Source: a virus. Taken from it: a stretch of DNA of 40,386 nt. Below, one piece after another: positions 16,374 through 25,077 of this stretch. Where the stretch lies: the IMG/VR virus record IMGVR_UViG_3300033142_001157, positions 1-40,386 of that record; one strand, written 5' to 3'. How positions within the stretch are numbered: the first letter of the stretch is position 1; the number at the start of each line of letters is the position of its first letter. Below the pieces are notes generated by a model. That model made no database searches. It was not told the DNA's origin and saw only the letters and a list, made by a program, of their open reading frames with translations. The position numbers and the translations under genes are program-made.

Positions 16374-17894
16374 ATGAATAAAGTTGAAAAGATAATCAGG
16401 GCTATCAGCCCAAGCTGGGCGTTAAATAGAGCGTATAAGCGTTATTCAATCAACGCTTATGAGGCCGCTAAACCCAGCCGAACGAACAAAAAAAATGGTA
16501 AAGGCGAAAGCGGTGAGTTTCAAGTTGGCCGTTACGGTAAAACATTAAGAGATCAGGCTCGTTGGCTTGAAGAGAATAATGATTTAGTTGATGGCTTACT
16601 GAGTACGCTTGTTAACAACATAGTCGGTAAAGATGGCATTAGTGTTGAGCCGATGCCACTCGATTATGAAGGCAATATCCATCAAGGTTTTGCTAAACAG
16701 CTTTTACAAGTTTGGTCAGATTGGTCGGTAAAACCAGAGTCAACAGGCAACTGGACTCGACCAGAGCTTGAGCGTCTGGTTTGTCGTACTTGGCTTAGGG
16801 ACGGTGAATGTTTTGGTGAGTTACTGCAGGGGCATATAGCAGGGTTTAAACACCCTAATAAAGATGTGCCGTTTTCATTGCAAGTGATGGAGCCTGATTT
16901 TTTCCCGTATTCACTAAATCAGCCTAAAAATTTAATTACGCAGGCTATTCAGCGTAATCAATGGGGGCAGGCAACGCATTATCATGCACTGCTTAATCAC
17001 CCAGGTCATTTTGATAATTATAGTTATCGAGAGCAAACGCGAGCTATTAGTGCGGATAGTATTTTGCACATCAGGCAGGTTAAGCGTTTGCACCAAGGCC
17101 GAGGCGTTAGCATCTTGGCTAGCACAATGCAGCGCATATCAGGGCTACAAAATTATGAAGAATCTGAGCTAGTTGCTGCACGAATTGCAGCGGCTATGGC
17201 GTTCTATATTCGCAAAGGCGTAGCTGAAGATTACGACTCAAATGATCAAGCTGAGTCGCGCAAAAATATGCCTATTTCTCCTGGTACCATTTTTGATGAT
17301 CTGCGCCCAGGTGAAGATGTTGGCACTATTGAGAGCAAGCGGCCTAACGCGTTGCTACAGAAATTTAGAGACACAATGGTCAGGGCTATTTGTTCTGCCA
17401 CGGGTGCAAACTTTTCTACCGTAGCAAAACAGTATGACGGCACTTATTCAGCGCAACGACAAGAGTTAGTCGAGTCGTATTTAAGCTATGGCGTGATGAG
17501 TAATTCATTCATTGCCCAGTGGTCTCGCCCTGTTTACCGCGAGTGCATAAAAATGGCGTTGCTCAGTGGCAAAATCACAGTGCCGCCAGATGTTGACCCG
17601 AACACCGTGTTATTAGCGTATTACCAAGCTCCAGTCATGCCGTGGATAGACCCAGCAAAAGAAGCTAAAGCCAACAATGAGATAGTTGCAGGTGGTTTTG
17701 GTACTGAAGCTGAAGTATTGCGAGCAAGGGGTAAAAACCCTGCTGAAATGAAGCGGCAACGTGCTGCGGAAATTGCAGAAAATCGCAAACAAAAACTGGT
17801 GTTTAAGTCTGATCCTTTCCACGAATATTACGGAGCAAAACGTGAAGAAAACAAAAATACTTCAAGCAATGGCGGCAATCACAGTAACAAGTGA
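16374..17894 (+). CDS. Portal protein, lambda GpB family
   Basis: 506 residues. The dodecameric ring through which DNA enters and leaves the head. Recognisable features are the N-terminal region with GRYGKTLRDQARWLEENNDL, the central ILHIRQVKRLHQGRGVS block (about residues 228-244), and the stem/crown region RDTMVRAICSATGANFSTVA. The last 53 bases overlap the start of the protease-capsid gene in another frame. The length is usual for the family. Confidence 0.93.
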   Translation: MNKVEKIIRAISPSWALNRAYKRYSINAYEAAKPSRTNKKNGKGESGEFQVGRYGKTLRDQARWLEENNDLVDGLLSTLVNNIVGKDGISVEPMPLDYEGNIHQGFAKQLLQVWSDWSVKPESTGNWTRPELERLVCRTWLRDGECFGELLQGHIAGFKHPNKDVPFSLQVMEPDFFPYSLNQPKNLITQAIQRNQWGQATHYHALLNHPGHFDNYSYREQTRAISADSILHIRQVKRLHQGRGVSILASTMQRISGLQNYEESELVAARIAAAMAFYIRKGVAEDYDSNDQAESRKNMPISPGTIFDDLRPGEDVGTIESKRPNALLQKFRDTMVRAICSATGANFSTVAKQYDGTYSAQRQELVESYLSYGVMSNSFIAQWSRPVYRECIKMALLSGKITVPPDVDPNTVLLAYYQAPVMPWIDPAKEAKANNEIVAGGFGTEAEVLRARGKNPAEMKRQRAAEIAENRKQKLVFKSDPFHEYYGAKREENKNTSSNGGNHSNK

Positions 17895-19860
17895 CCTTGC
17901 CGATACATGGTACAAAGTTCAAGCATCAGCCAGTAATGACAACGCTGTTGATGTGATGATTTATGGTGACATTGGTGCATGGGGCATTAGCTCCCAGCAA
18001 TTTGCGAAAGAGTTCGCCCCTGCGGCAAGCGGTAAAAAACAAATCAATGTGCATCTGCATAGTTTAGGTGGCGATATCCTTGAGGGGTTAGCTATTTACA
18101 ACATGATAAAAAATCACCCTGCGACAGTTGATGTGTTTATTGGTGGTATTGCCGCCAGTATGGGCAGTGTGATTGCAATGGCAGGCGACACTATTCATAT
18201 CCCAGAAAATGCGTGGATGATGGTGCATAAACCGTGGGGCATTCAGGGCGGAAACGCTGATGATATGCGCGAATACGCCGACCTGTTAGACCAATTTGAG
18301 AGCAGTTTAATGCTCGCATATACCAGTAAAACTGGAAAAACCGAAGATGAATTGTCTGAACTATTAGCTGCAGATACATGGCTAATGGGGCAAGACGCAA
18401 TTGACCAAGGCTTTGCCGACAAACTCACCGATGCAGTTGATATTTCTGCGTCAATATCAACGAACAGAATTAAGGATTACGCAACCATGCCTAAGCAAGC
18501 GAAAAACTTACTGGTGAAGCCAGCGGCAAGCACCAATGTACCAAAACCTAAACCAAACGATAACAATGATCCAAATGGTGCTGACGCACTAGCGCAATTT
18601 AAAGCGCAAGATAAAGAGCGTCGCACAGGTATTCAAGCCGCATTTAAAGGTTTTGAAGACCAGCACGGTGAATTACTCAACTCTTGCTTGATTGATGTTG
18701 ATGTTGATGTTGCTCAAGCAAAAGATCAGCTATTAGCAGCACTGGGCAAAGGTAAAAAGCCAGCTCAGGGTGGCGCGCACATTCATGTCGGTAACGGCTC
18801 TGTTGTTCGTGAACACATGGGCAACGCACTAGCTGCTCGCGCAGGTTTAGAAACCATCGAAACGGACAACGGCTTCCGTGGCATGACTTTACAAGAAATG
18901 GCGCGTGCGTCATTAAGTGAAGCAGGCATTAGCCCTTACGGCATGGATCGTCAAGAAATGATCGGCATGGCATTTACTCACACATCAAGTGATTTCGGTG
19001 AAATTCTCTCTGATGTAGCGCGTAAATCAATGTTAAAAGGTGCTAAAGAAGCCAATGAAACTTTCCAAGATTGGACGACTAAGGGTCAATTATCCGACTT
19101 TAAACCGACCAAACGTGTTGGTTTAGACTCGTTCCCGACTTTAGATAAAGTGCCAGACGGTGGTGAGTACAAATATGCCACTATTAACGATACTGGTGAA
19201 ACCATTCAGCTGGCCACTTACGGTAAATTGTTCTCAATTACTCGTCAAACCATCATTAATGATGATTTAGGTGTGTTTTCAACTGTCCCGTCAAAAATGG
19301 GTCGTGCGGCTATCCGTACCGTGGGTAACTTGGTTTATGCCGTGTTATTGGCTAATCCTAAAATGGCAGATGGTAAAGCCTTGTTCCATGCAGACCATAA
19401 AAACCTGTTAGCGGCATCAGGATTAACAGCGGCTGATTTAGACAAAGCGGCTCAGATGATGGCATTACATCAAGACTCGGCTGGTAGCGTTTTAAATATT
19501 GAGCCAGAGTTTTTAATTGTGCCTCGAGCATTAAAAGCGCGAGCATCACAATTAGTTAACTCAATGTTTGATCCCGATGGCAAACACAGCAACGTGCATA
19601 ACATTGCTCACGGTATTGCCAAAGTTGTCGCAGACGCGCGTATTGATGCAGCAATTAAATCAGGGCAACCATTGCCGTGGTTTATGGCAGCAGGCAACGG
19701 ATTTGACACTATTGAAGTGGGGTATTTGGACGGCAACGACACACCTTATCTTGAACAGCAAAATGGCTGGTCAGTTGACGGCACCGAGTTCAAGGTTCGC
19801 CTCGATGCAGGTGTGAGCGCATTGAGCCATCGCACCTTGGTTAAAAACCCGGGTCAATAA
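17842..19860 (+). CDS. ClpP-like prohead protease fused to major capsid protein
   Basis: 672 residues from GTG 17842, chosen for GGAG seven bases upstream. Residues about 12-205 are a ClpP/SppA-like serine protease: oxyanion region LHSLGGDILEG, Ser in IAASMGSVIAMAG, His in MMVHKPWG. A charged, flexible scaffold-like stretch (about 215-320; KPKPNDNNDPNG, then FKAQDKERRTGIQAAFKGFE) leads to a Mu-type major capsid domain (about 345-672; LGVFSTVPSKMGRAA, KALFHADHKNLL). Such fusions are known in Mu/P2-like phages. The protease probably cuts scaffold and itself away from the capsid during maturation. Both parts look intact. Confidence 0.92.
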   Translation: MKKTKILQAMAAITVTSDLADTWYKVQASASNDNAVDVMIYGDIGAWGISSQQFAKEFAPAASGKKQINVHLHSLGGDILEGLAIYNMIKNHPATVDVFIGGIAASMGSVIAMAGDTIHIPENAWMMVHKPWGIQGGNADDMREYADLLDQFESSLMLAYTSKTGKTEDELSELLAADTWLMGQDAIDQGFADKLTDAVDISASISTNRIKDYATMPKQAKNLLVKPAASTNVPKPKPNDNNDPNGADALAQFKAQDKERRTGIQAAFKGFEDQHGELLNSCLIDVDVDVAQAKDQLLAALGKGKKPAQGGAHIHVGNGSVVREHMGNALAARAGLETIETDNGFRGMTLQEMARASLSEAGISPYGMDRQEMIGMAFTHTSSDFGEILSDVARKSMLKGAKEANETFQDWTTKGQLSDFKPTKRVGLDSFPTLDKVPDGGEYKYATINDTGETIQLATYGKLFSITRQTIINDDLGVFSTVPSKMGRAAIRTVGNLVYAVLLANPKMADGKALFHADHKNLLAASGLTAADLDKAAQMMALHQDSAGSVLNIEPEFLIVPRALKARASQLVNSMFDPDGKHSNVHNIAHGIAKVVADARIDAAIKSGQPLPWFMAAGNGFDTIEVGYLDGNDTPYLEQQNGWSVDGTEFKVRLDAGVSALSHRTLVKNPGQ

Positions 19861-19923
19861 TTAATAAAGCGTCACGAGATAATCATGGCGCTTTTATTTT
19901 GTCTTATTTTTGGAGAGTTTCTA

Positions 19924-20256
19924 ATGAAAAACTTTATCGCACACGGTCATACTTTGACCTTAACTGCGCCAAGTGGTGGTGTAACGGCAGGTGTTCCCGT
20001 GGTAATCGGTGCATTGCTGGTTATTCCTAAGCAGTCTGTTGATCAAGGCGAACAATTTACTGCTGAGTACCGTGGTATTTTTAAAATTGCTAAAGCAGCG
20101 GCTGATACACCAGCGCAACTTGCTAAGGCTTACTGGAATAGCTCAAACAGCGAATTAACAACCACTGCCACTGGCAATAAATTAGTTGGTTTATTTGCTG
20201 AAGTTGGTATTGCCACTGTAGCTGAAGTCGAAGTATTGCTAACAGGTGAATTCTAA
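19924..20256 (+). CDS. Capsid decoration protein, DUF2190-like
   Basis: 110 residues from ATG 19924, with GGAG nine bases upstream. MKNFIAHGHTLTLTAPSGGV followed by GVPVVIGALLVIPKQSVDQG is the typical beginning of the DUF2190 capsid cement/fibre family, which sits right after the major capsid gene in many phages. It probably binds the outer capsid surface and stabilises it. The longer frame from 19885 is a read-through of the intergenic region and was not used. Confidence 0.8.
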   Translation: MKNFIAHGHTLTLTAPSGGVTAGVPVVIGALLVIPKQSVDQGEQFTAEYRGIFKIAKAAADTPAQLAKAYWNSSNSELTTTATGNKLVGLFAEVGIATVAEVEVLLTGEF

Positions 20257-20642
20257 TGCTAGGTGGCTTTGATGATTTAGTGGCTGATATGGATATGGGA
20301 TTGCTCGATGCCTCGACAGGTTTTGGTAAAACTATCCGCATTATTGGTGACACTATCGTTAAGGCCGACGCATTAATTCTTGATGATGAAACAACGGACA
20401 GGTTGATTTCGAGCGGTGAAAAGCCTCGAGGTATGCGTGTTCGTCCTGGCATTAAAATTCAAATGCGTACTGCTGATGTGCCAGACCCGTATCAAAACCA
20501 CCTTGTGCGGCTAGATATGGGTGGCATTGATTATCATATTGCAGATGTCGAGCCAGTGGATAACAACCTATCTGTATTAAGTCTTGTGCCGTACAAAGCG
20601 AAGCAAGCAGGAACTGATGGCTGGCTGAAAGATGAGGTTTGA
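20256..20642 (+). CDS. Head-tail connector protein
   Basis: 128 residues, TAATG overlap with the preceding gene. The sequence resembles the FII/attachment-type connectors that follow the capsid genes (TFGKTIRII-like start, IQMRTADVPDPYQNHLVRL and GGIDYHIADVEPVDNNL core). It probably joins the portal ring to the tail. The family call rests mostly on position, size and these beta-strand patterns. Confidence 0.6.
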   Translation: MLGGFDDLVADMDMGLLDASTGFGKTIRIIGDTIVKADALILDDETTDRLISSGEKPRGMRVRPGIKIQMRTADVPDPYQNHLVRLDMGGIDYHIADVEPVDNNLSVLSLVPYKAKQAGTDGWLKDEV

Positions 20643-20644
20643 TC

Positions 20645-21301
20645 ATGTCTGGCGTAACATCTTCATCAAATTGGCGTTGGCATAGACGACGAGAGTTAAC
20701 TGGGTATCTGAATATTGATTTAGGTGCAGATACCCATGCTATTACCAGTGGCCTACCCAATATTAATGGCAAAATTACCAAGGCGGTTAATCGTGCCACT
20801 AAAAAAGCCGCACAATGGTTAATTACTCATTCCGTGCGAGAAATGGCAAAAGAGCTAGGTATAAAGCAAGCCCCATTAAAGCAGCGTTTTAGAGTCGACT
20901 TTAACGGTGGAAATGTTCATATATGGGTCGGTTTATTAGAAATTGGTGCCCAGCATATTGCTAACCCACAACAAAATGCTGCAGGTGTAAAAGTCGGTAA
21001 AGAGCAGTACGACGGTGCTTTTTACAAAACCATTTATGGCTCTGAAGGGCGAGTTTATATTCGAGCTAAGCGCAACAGAGTATTTAAGCACTCGGTTGTT
21101 CGTCAGCGCAGGCGATTATCTCCGCATTATGATCACGGATTTATGGGAGATAACGATGGTCGTTTTCCTGTGCAAACTATTGGTGTTGCTATAGAAGAGG
21201 TCGGCGAAGAAGTATTAGGTCGTTATGAGCGCAGGCTTAATAAGCGTTATCAAGAAATATTAGAGCAAGAGCTTAATTACGCACTCAAGGTTGAAACATG
21301 A
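20645..21301 (+). CDS. Minor tail protein Z-like
   Basis: 218 residues from ATG 20645. The N-terminal region (INGKITKAVNRATKKAAQWL) and the central KQAPLKQRFRV / VHIWVGLLEIG pattern match the GpZ/prophage minor tail protein family, which acts in head-tail completion. The C-terminal half is rich in Arg and Tyr, ending in a long helix (RYERRLNKRYQEILEQEL). It overlaps the next gene by four bases. Confidence 0.7.
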   Translation: MSGVTSSSNWRWHRRRELTGYLNIDLGADTHAITSGLPNINGKITKAVNRATKKAAQWLITHSVREMAKELGIKQAPLKQRFRVDFNGGNVHIWVGLLEIGAQHIANPQQNAAGVKVGKEQYDGAFYKTIYGSEGRVYIRAKRNRVFKHSVVRQRRRLSPHYDHGFMGDNDGRFPVQTIGVAIEEVGEEVLGRYERRLNKRYQEILEQELNYALKVET

Positions 21302-21810
21302 AACAACCCTCAGATTTATATGATGCTATTTTAGCAACCTTGCAACAGCGGCTTGCAGACGGTGTAACCGTAGTGAGTTATGCCGATTTTGGTGAGGTTG
21401 AACTTTTTGATGCAATGGTACTGATTGAGTTTGAACAAAGCTCCAGTGCAACGCGCGGCCATGACGGTCGTTATTGTCATCAATACGATATTACATTACA
21501 TGCTGTTGTCGGTCGTCACCGAAAAAGAGCAGAGCTAGAAGCGATTAACTTATCTGCTGCTATTGAGCGTGTAATAGATGAAAATTTATGGGGCTTACCC
21601 AGTCTGCAAATTGATTTACCTGAAAATATAAAATCTGCACCCAGTATTTTTAAAGCAGGCTCAGATGGTTATGAAGCGTGGGGTGTGAGTTTTAATCAGC
21701 GCATTTATTTGGGTGCATCGTTGTTAGATGATGATCCCATTGTTCGAGAAGTTTGGGTCGCAACATTACCTGAAAATGTTGATGACATTAATCAGTACGA
21801 CAAACAATAA
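21298..21810 (+). CDS. Tail terminator/completion protein
   Basis: 170 residues. SDLYDAILATLQQRL at the start, the strand pattern EVELFDAMVLIEFEQSS, and YDITLHAVVGRHRKRAELEA resemble the Gp37/DUF1834-type tail terminator found between connector and baseplate genes in Mu/P2-like phages. It caps the tail tube for head joining. The length fits. Call by position and pattern. Confidence 0.65.
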   Translation: MKQPSDLYDAILATLQQRLADGVTVVSYADFGEVELFDAMVLIEFEQSSSATRGHDGRYCHQYDITLHAVVGRHRKRAELEAINLSAAIERVIDENLWGLPSLQIDLPENIKSAPSIFKAGSDGYEAWGVSFNQRIYLGASLLDDDPIVREVWVATLPENVDDINQYDKQ

Positions 21811-21819
21811 GAGATAGCT

Positions 21820-22482
21820 ATGCGAGAACTTATCCGCTCACTCATTCGTGCTGAGTTGCAAGAATACGGTGACACTATCACCGAACTCACCGAAGAAATT
21901 GACGAGTTGCATCGCAGGCTGAGAAACATGATCCGCGTGGGTGTTTGCAGTGAAGCAAGCAAAACCACCGTTAAAGTAAAGCATGGTGATAACGAGACAC
22001 CACAAATTAAATGGTTTGCTGCTAATGCGGGTGAGGTGCGTGAATATCGACGGCCATCGGTCGGTGAGCAGTGTTTACTATTAAATTATGCGGCTGGTGA
22101 TAACAGTAGTCAGACGTTTGCCCTGTTCGGTGTCTTCAGTAATCAGTTTTCAGCCCCGAGCGAAACGGCTAGCGAACATAAACGAATTTACCCTGATGGC
22201 ACTGATATTACCTATGACCATGAAGCGCATAAGCTAACCGTTATCATGCAATCGGGTACTGCTGATTTTGTGGTACCAGAAAAAGTCACTTTTGATACAG
22301 CTGAGTTGTATTGCACGGGTAGAGTCGTTGTTGATAAAGATATGCTGGTTAAAGACAGCATTAAGTCGAATAAAGAAATCACCGATAAAACGCGCTCAAT
22401 GAGTGACGACAGAGATATTTATAATGGTCATGATCATAATCATGGCACTCCTAAAACTAGCCCAGCGAATCAACAACAATGA
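21820..22482 (+). CDS. Baseplate spike protein, P2 gpV-like
   Basis: 220 residues. N-terminal coiled coil ([16 protein letters not shown]), then an OB-like domain ([29 protein letters not shown]) and a beta-helical needle. The C-terminal YNGHDHNHG carries the His-x-His metal site that, in P2 gpV and phi92, binds iron at the spike tip. It punctures the outer membrane on sheath contraction. First gene of the P2-order block V-W-J-I-H. Confidence 0.92.
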   Translation: MRELIRSLIRAELQEYGDTITELTEEIDELHRRLRNMIRVGVCSEASKTTVKVKHGDNETPQIKWFAANAGEVREYRRPSVGEQCLLLNYAAGDNSSQTFALFGVFSNQFSAPSETASEHKRIYPDGTDITYDHEAHKLTVIMQSGTADFVVPEKVTFDTAELYCTGRVVVDKDMLVKDSIKSNKEITDKTRSMSDDRDIYNGHDHNHGTPKTSPANQQQ

Positions 22483-22811
22483 TCGGAATTGACAGAAACA
22501 CTGGCCGAACTCTAACAGGTTGGGAGCAGTTCATTTCGCGTGTTCAGCAGGTGATGAGTACGCGCATTGGCAGTCGTGAAAAGCGTCGGGCATTTGGTAG
22601 TCGAGTGCCTGAAACATTGGCTAAAAACATGAGCGAACAGCAATTAATGCTGGCTCAGTCTTATGCTATTGATGCGTTTTATTCTGCCATGAACGGCATT
22701 AGTGACTATCAGCCCACGCGCTGTATTGCTAGCCGTCATGCAAGCGGTATTGTCTTGCAATTTGAGGGAAACTGGCATGGGCAACCGAGAGAATTTAAGG
22801 TGAGTGTTTAA
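22479..22811 (+). CDS. Baseplate wedge protein, gpW/gp25-like
   Basis: 110 residues, overlapping the spike gene by four bases. [20 protein letters not shown] and the conserved [20 protein letters not shown] are the hallmark of the gp25/gpW lysozyme-like wedge family (non-catalytic in P2). It starts sheath polymerisation at the baseplate. Confidence 0.93.
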   Translation: MIGIDRNTGRTLTGWEQFISRVQQVMSTRIGSREKRRAFGSRVPETLAKNMSEQQLMLAQSYAIDAFYSAMNGISDYQPTRCIASRHASGIVLQFEGNWHGQPREFKVSV

Positions 22812-23803
22812 TGTTTATTCCAGGACAAAATAATTTAGCGAAACCCGAAGTGGTTGCAGTGCCAACTTTTGAGCAGCAACTTATCAAATTTAAGCAGGCT
22901 GTTATTGATCATGTTGCAAAGAGCGACCCATCAATGGCGACTAGCGTTGAACAAACATTAAGTAATGAAGCAGAGATGGCCACAAAGATGGTTGAAGCTT
23001 GCACTGTAGTTTTACAAACTCGTATTCGTGAGTTGAATGAAGATGCGCTGCAGATGTTTGCGTATTGGGCTAACGGCACAAACCTTGATGCAAAAGTGGC
23101 TGATTTAGGTTTAGAGCGACAAAAATTAACCGAGGGAGATGCTAATGCCTTTCCTCCAGTCTTACCTGATTATGAATCTGATGAACATTTAAAGCTGCGT
23201 TATTTTTTAGCTCCGTATAGTTTCAGTAATGCTGGTCCGAAAATGGGGTATAAATATCACGCCATGACATTAGACGAACGGCCAACCATTACTGTTGACT
23301 CACCAGAGCCAGATAAAGTGATTGTCACTTATCAGTTTGAGCAAGGCTCAATGGTTGGCAAAGTGAAAGATGCGACGGGTGTGAGAACAGCGGCAGGCAA
23401 GGTTGATGTCATATTGCTTGCGCGTGATGGAGATGGCACACCGAGTGATGCGTTAAAGCTAGCAGTTGAAAATTATTTTAAGCGTGATGATGTAGCACCG
23501 ACCACTGATGATATTACCGTCTCTAAAGCGGTGGTATTGCCCTATAAAATGCGTGCAATTGCGTACATTAGTAAAGCACCCGATACCTCGGTCACCAAAA
23601 TAGAAGCGGAAAAATTATTAAATATTTATGCTGAAGAACAGCACCGCTTGGGCGCAACGATAGAGCCTAGTATGGTCACGCATTTATTGCATCAAGCAGG
23701 TGCTAAAAAAATAGATTTACTCGAGCCGTTAAGTGCAATTGATGCTACCGAACAACAAGCCCCCTATTGCCAGTTAATTGATATTGAGATCAGAACCCTA
23801 TGA
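22811..23803 (+). CDS. Baseplate assembly protein, gpJ-like
   Basis: 330 residues. N-terminal helical part (FEQQLIKFKQAVIDHV), the ANGTNLDAKVADLGLERQ patch and the region HLKLRYFLAPYSFSNAGP match the gpJ/Mu gp47 family, a wedge protein that links the sheath and tail fibres. TAATG-like overlap with the gene before and four-base overlap with gpI show tight translational coupling. Confidence 0.92.
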   Translation: MFIPGQNNLAKPEVVAVPTFEQQLIKFKQAVIDHVAKSDPSMATSVEQTLSNEAEMATKMVEACTVVLQTRIRELNEDALQMFAYWANGTNLDAKVADLGLERQKLTEGDANAFPPVLPDYESDEHLKLRYFLAPYSFSNAGPKMGYKYHAMTLDERPTITVDSPEPDKVIVTYQFEQGSMVGKVKDATGVRTAAGKVDVILLARDGDGTPSDALKLAVENYFKRDDVAPTTDDITVSKAVVLPYKMRAIAYISKAPDTSVTKIEAEKLLNIYAEEQHRLGATIEPSMVTHLLHQAGAKKIDLLEPLSAIDATEQQAPYCQLIDIEIRTL

Positions 23804-24540
23804 GCGAGCTAGAAAACGGTAGTGTGCTGCCTGATAACCGCAGCTTATTTGAGCGTGGTTTAGAGATAGCATTTACCCAGCTGCTCTATGAGATAGACAA
23901 TCCTTATCCGCAACTATTAAATCCCAAACAAACCAATCAACCTGCCTTGCCATATTTAGCGCAAGACAAAGGTGTGACGGAATGGGACGCGAACGCACCC
24001 GAGAGCGAGCAACGGCAAACCGTGGCGAACGCTTGGCAGGTTCGCAGGCTGGCAGGTACAAACAAGGGGTTAACCCTTGCAATGGACTCACTTGAATACG
24101 ATGCAGAGGTTACACCTTGGTATCAAATGACACCGCAAGGCCAACCCTATCATTTTGAAATAGTGGCATGGAAACGGCACAACGCACCGATTAATCAAGA
24201 TGTTGTGCATCGCATGATCACTAATATTGAAGATTCAAAAAGTGAGCGAGACACGTACGAGTTAATTTTAGCCTTTGGTGTTGAAACGGGCTTAGGTGTA
24301 TCGGCAGCCTATGATAGAGGCATCACTATTTTTGATGAGTCGTATCAGGGTGACATTGTGAGTGCGCCCATTGTGAGTGCAAATTTTCAGGCAGCAGGGG
24401 CTATTTATCATGCCACTGTTACCGACGACAACGCAGATAGCATTTTGCCCGACCTAACCGCCACTGGTGGCACCATTTGCATGGCAGGGGCACAGCGCAT
24501 CTATTTATTTACTGATTTTTCTCCAGGAGCAACAACATGA
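23800..24540 (+). CDS. Tail protein gpI-like
   Basis: 246 residues. LLPYLAQDKGV-like segment (ALPYLAQDKGVTEWD), then RQTVANAWQVRRLAGTNKGL, are typical of P2 gpI, the baseplate protein that connects to the fibre gene H. The N-terminal half is best conserved; the C-terminal part (SAPIVSANFQAAGAIYHATV) is a less certain beta-rich extension. The stop overlaps the start of the next gene (ATGA). Confidence 0.9.
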   Translation: MSELENGSVLPDNRSLFERGLEIAFTQLLYEIDNPYPQLLNPKQTNQPALPYLAQDKGVTEWDANAPESEQRQTVANAWQVRRLAGTNKGLTLAMDSLEYDAEVTPWYQMTPQGQPYHFEIVAWKRHNAPINQDVVHRMITNIEDSKSERDTYELILAFGVETGLGVSAAYDRGITIFDESYQGDIVSAPIVSANFQAAGAIYHATVTDDNADSILPDLTATGGTICMAGAQRIYLFTDFSPGATT

Positions 24541-25076
24541 GTGAGCCTCGTGTTCAGTTTACCAATGCTGGTTTAGCTGAATTAATTAGCGCAAAGAATA
24601 TCGGGATCAAGGCTGCTATTACTCATATTGCAGCAGGTGATAAAAGTTACACACCTCTAGTTACACAAACCGCTTTAGTGAATGAAAAGCAACGAGCGGC
24701 TATTGTCGACTATGAAGAGATGAGTCAAACCTCGCTCCGCATGGGGGCTAAATTCACAGGCACATTAGAATATGAAGTGCGTGAAATTGGCTTTTATTTA
24801 GAGTCGGGTACGTTGTTAGCAGTGTATTCAGTACCGAATACTTTGCTGACATATAAATCGGCTAATAGTAGCTGGATTCAAAAATTCACCTTAGATATTT
24901 CTCCATTACCTACGGATAGCGTCACCGTTGTCGTCGGTACCGAAAATATTAATTTAATGATCTCAGAGGAGATCGCCACGTCATCTGCTGCGTTTATCGG
25001 AGCGCAAGCTGTTTGTGTGCGGCAGATTAAACAACAACTTATTATTGGCGAAAAATTACGAAAATTAGGAGTGTGA
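24537..25076 (+). CDS. Tail-fibre N-terminal (DUF3751-type) protein
   Basis: 179 residues. VQFTNAGLAELISAKNIGIK and AAITHIAAGDKSYTP are the standard beginning of P2-like fibres (gpH, DUF3751), the part that docks to the baseplate. Here it is a separate protein that stops just before the retroelement target, rather than running into a long fibre shaft. The C-terminal 35 residues are helical. It probably forms the adaptor on which the variable receptor-binding protein at 25078 is mounted. This is inferred from adjacency. Confidence 0.8.
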   Translation: MSEPRVQFTNAGLAELISAKNIGIKAAITHIAAGDKSYTPLVTQTALVNEKQRAAIVDYEEMSQTSLRMGAKFTGTLEYEVREIGFYLESGTLLAVYSVPNTLLTYKSANSSWIQKFTLDISPLPTDSVTVVVGTENINLMISEEIATSSAAFIGAQAVCVRQIKQQLIIGEKLRKLGV

Positions 25077-25077
25077 T

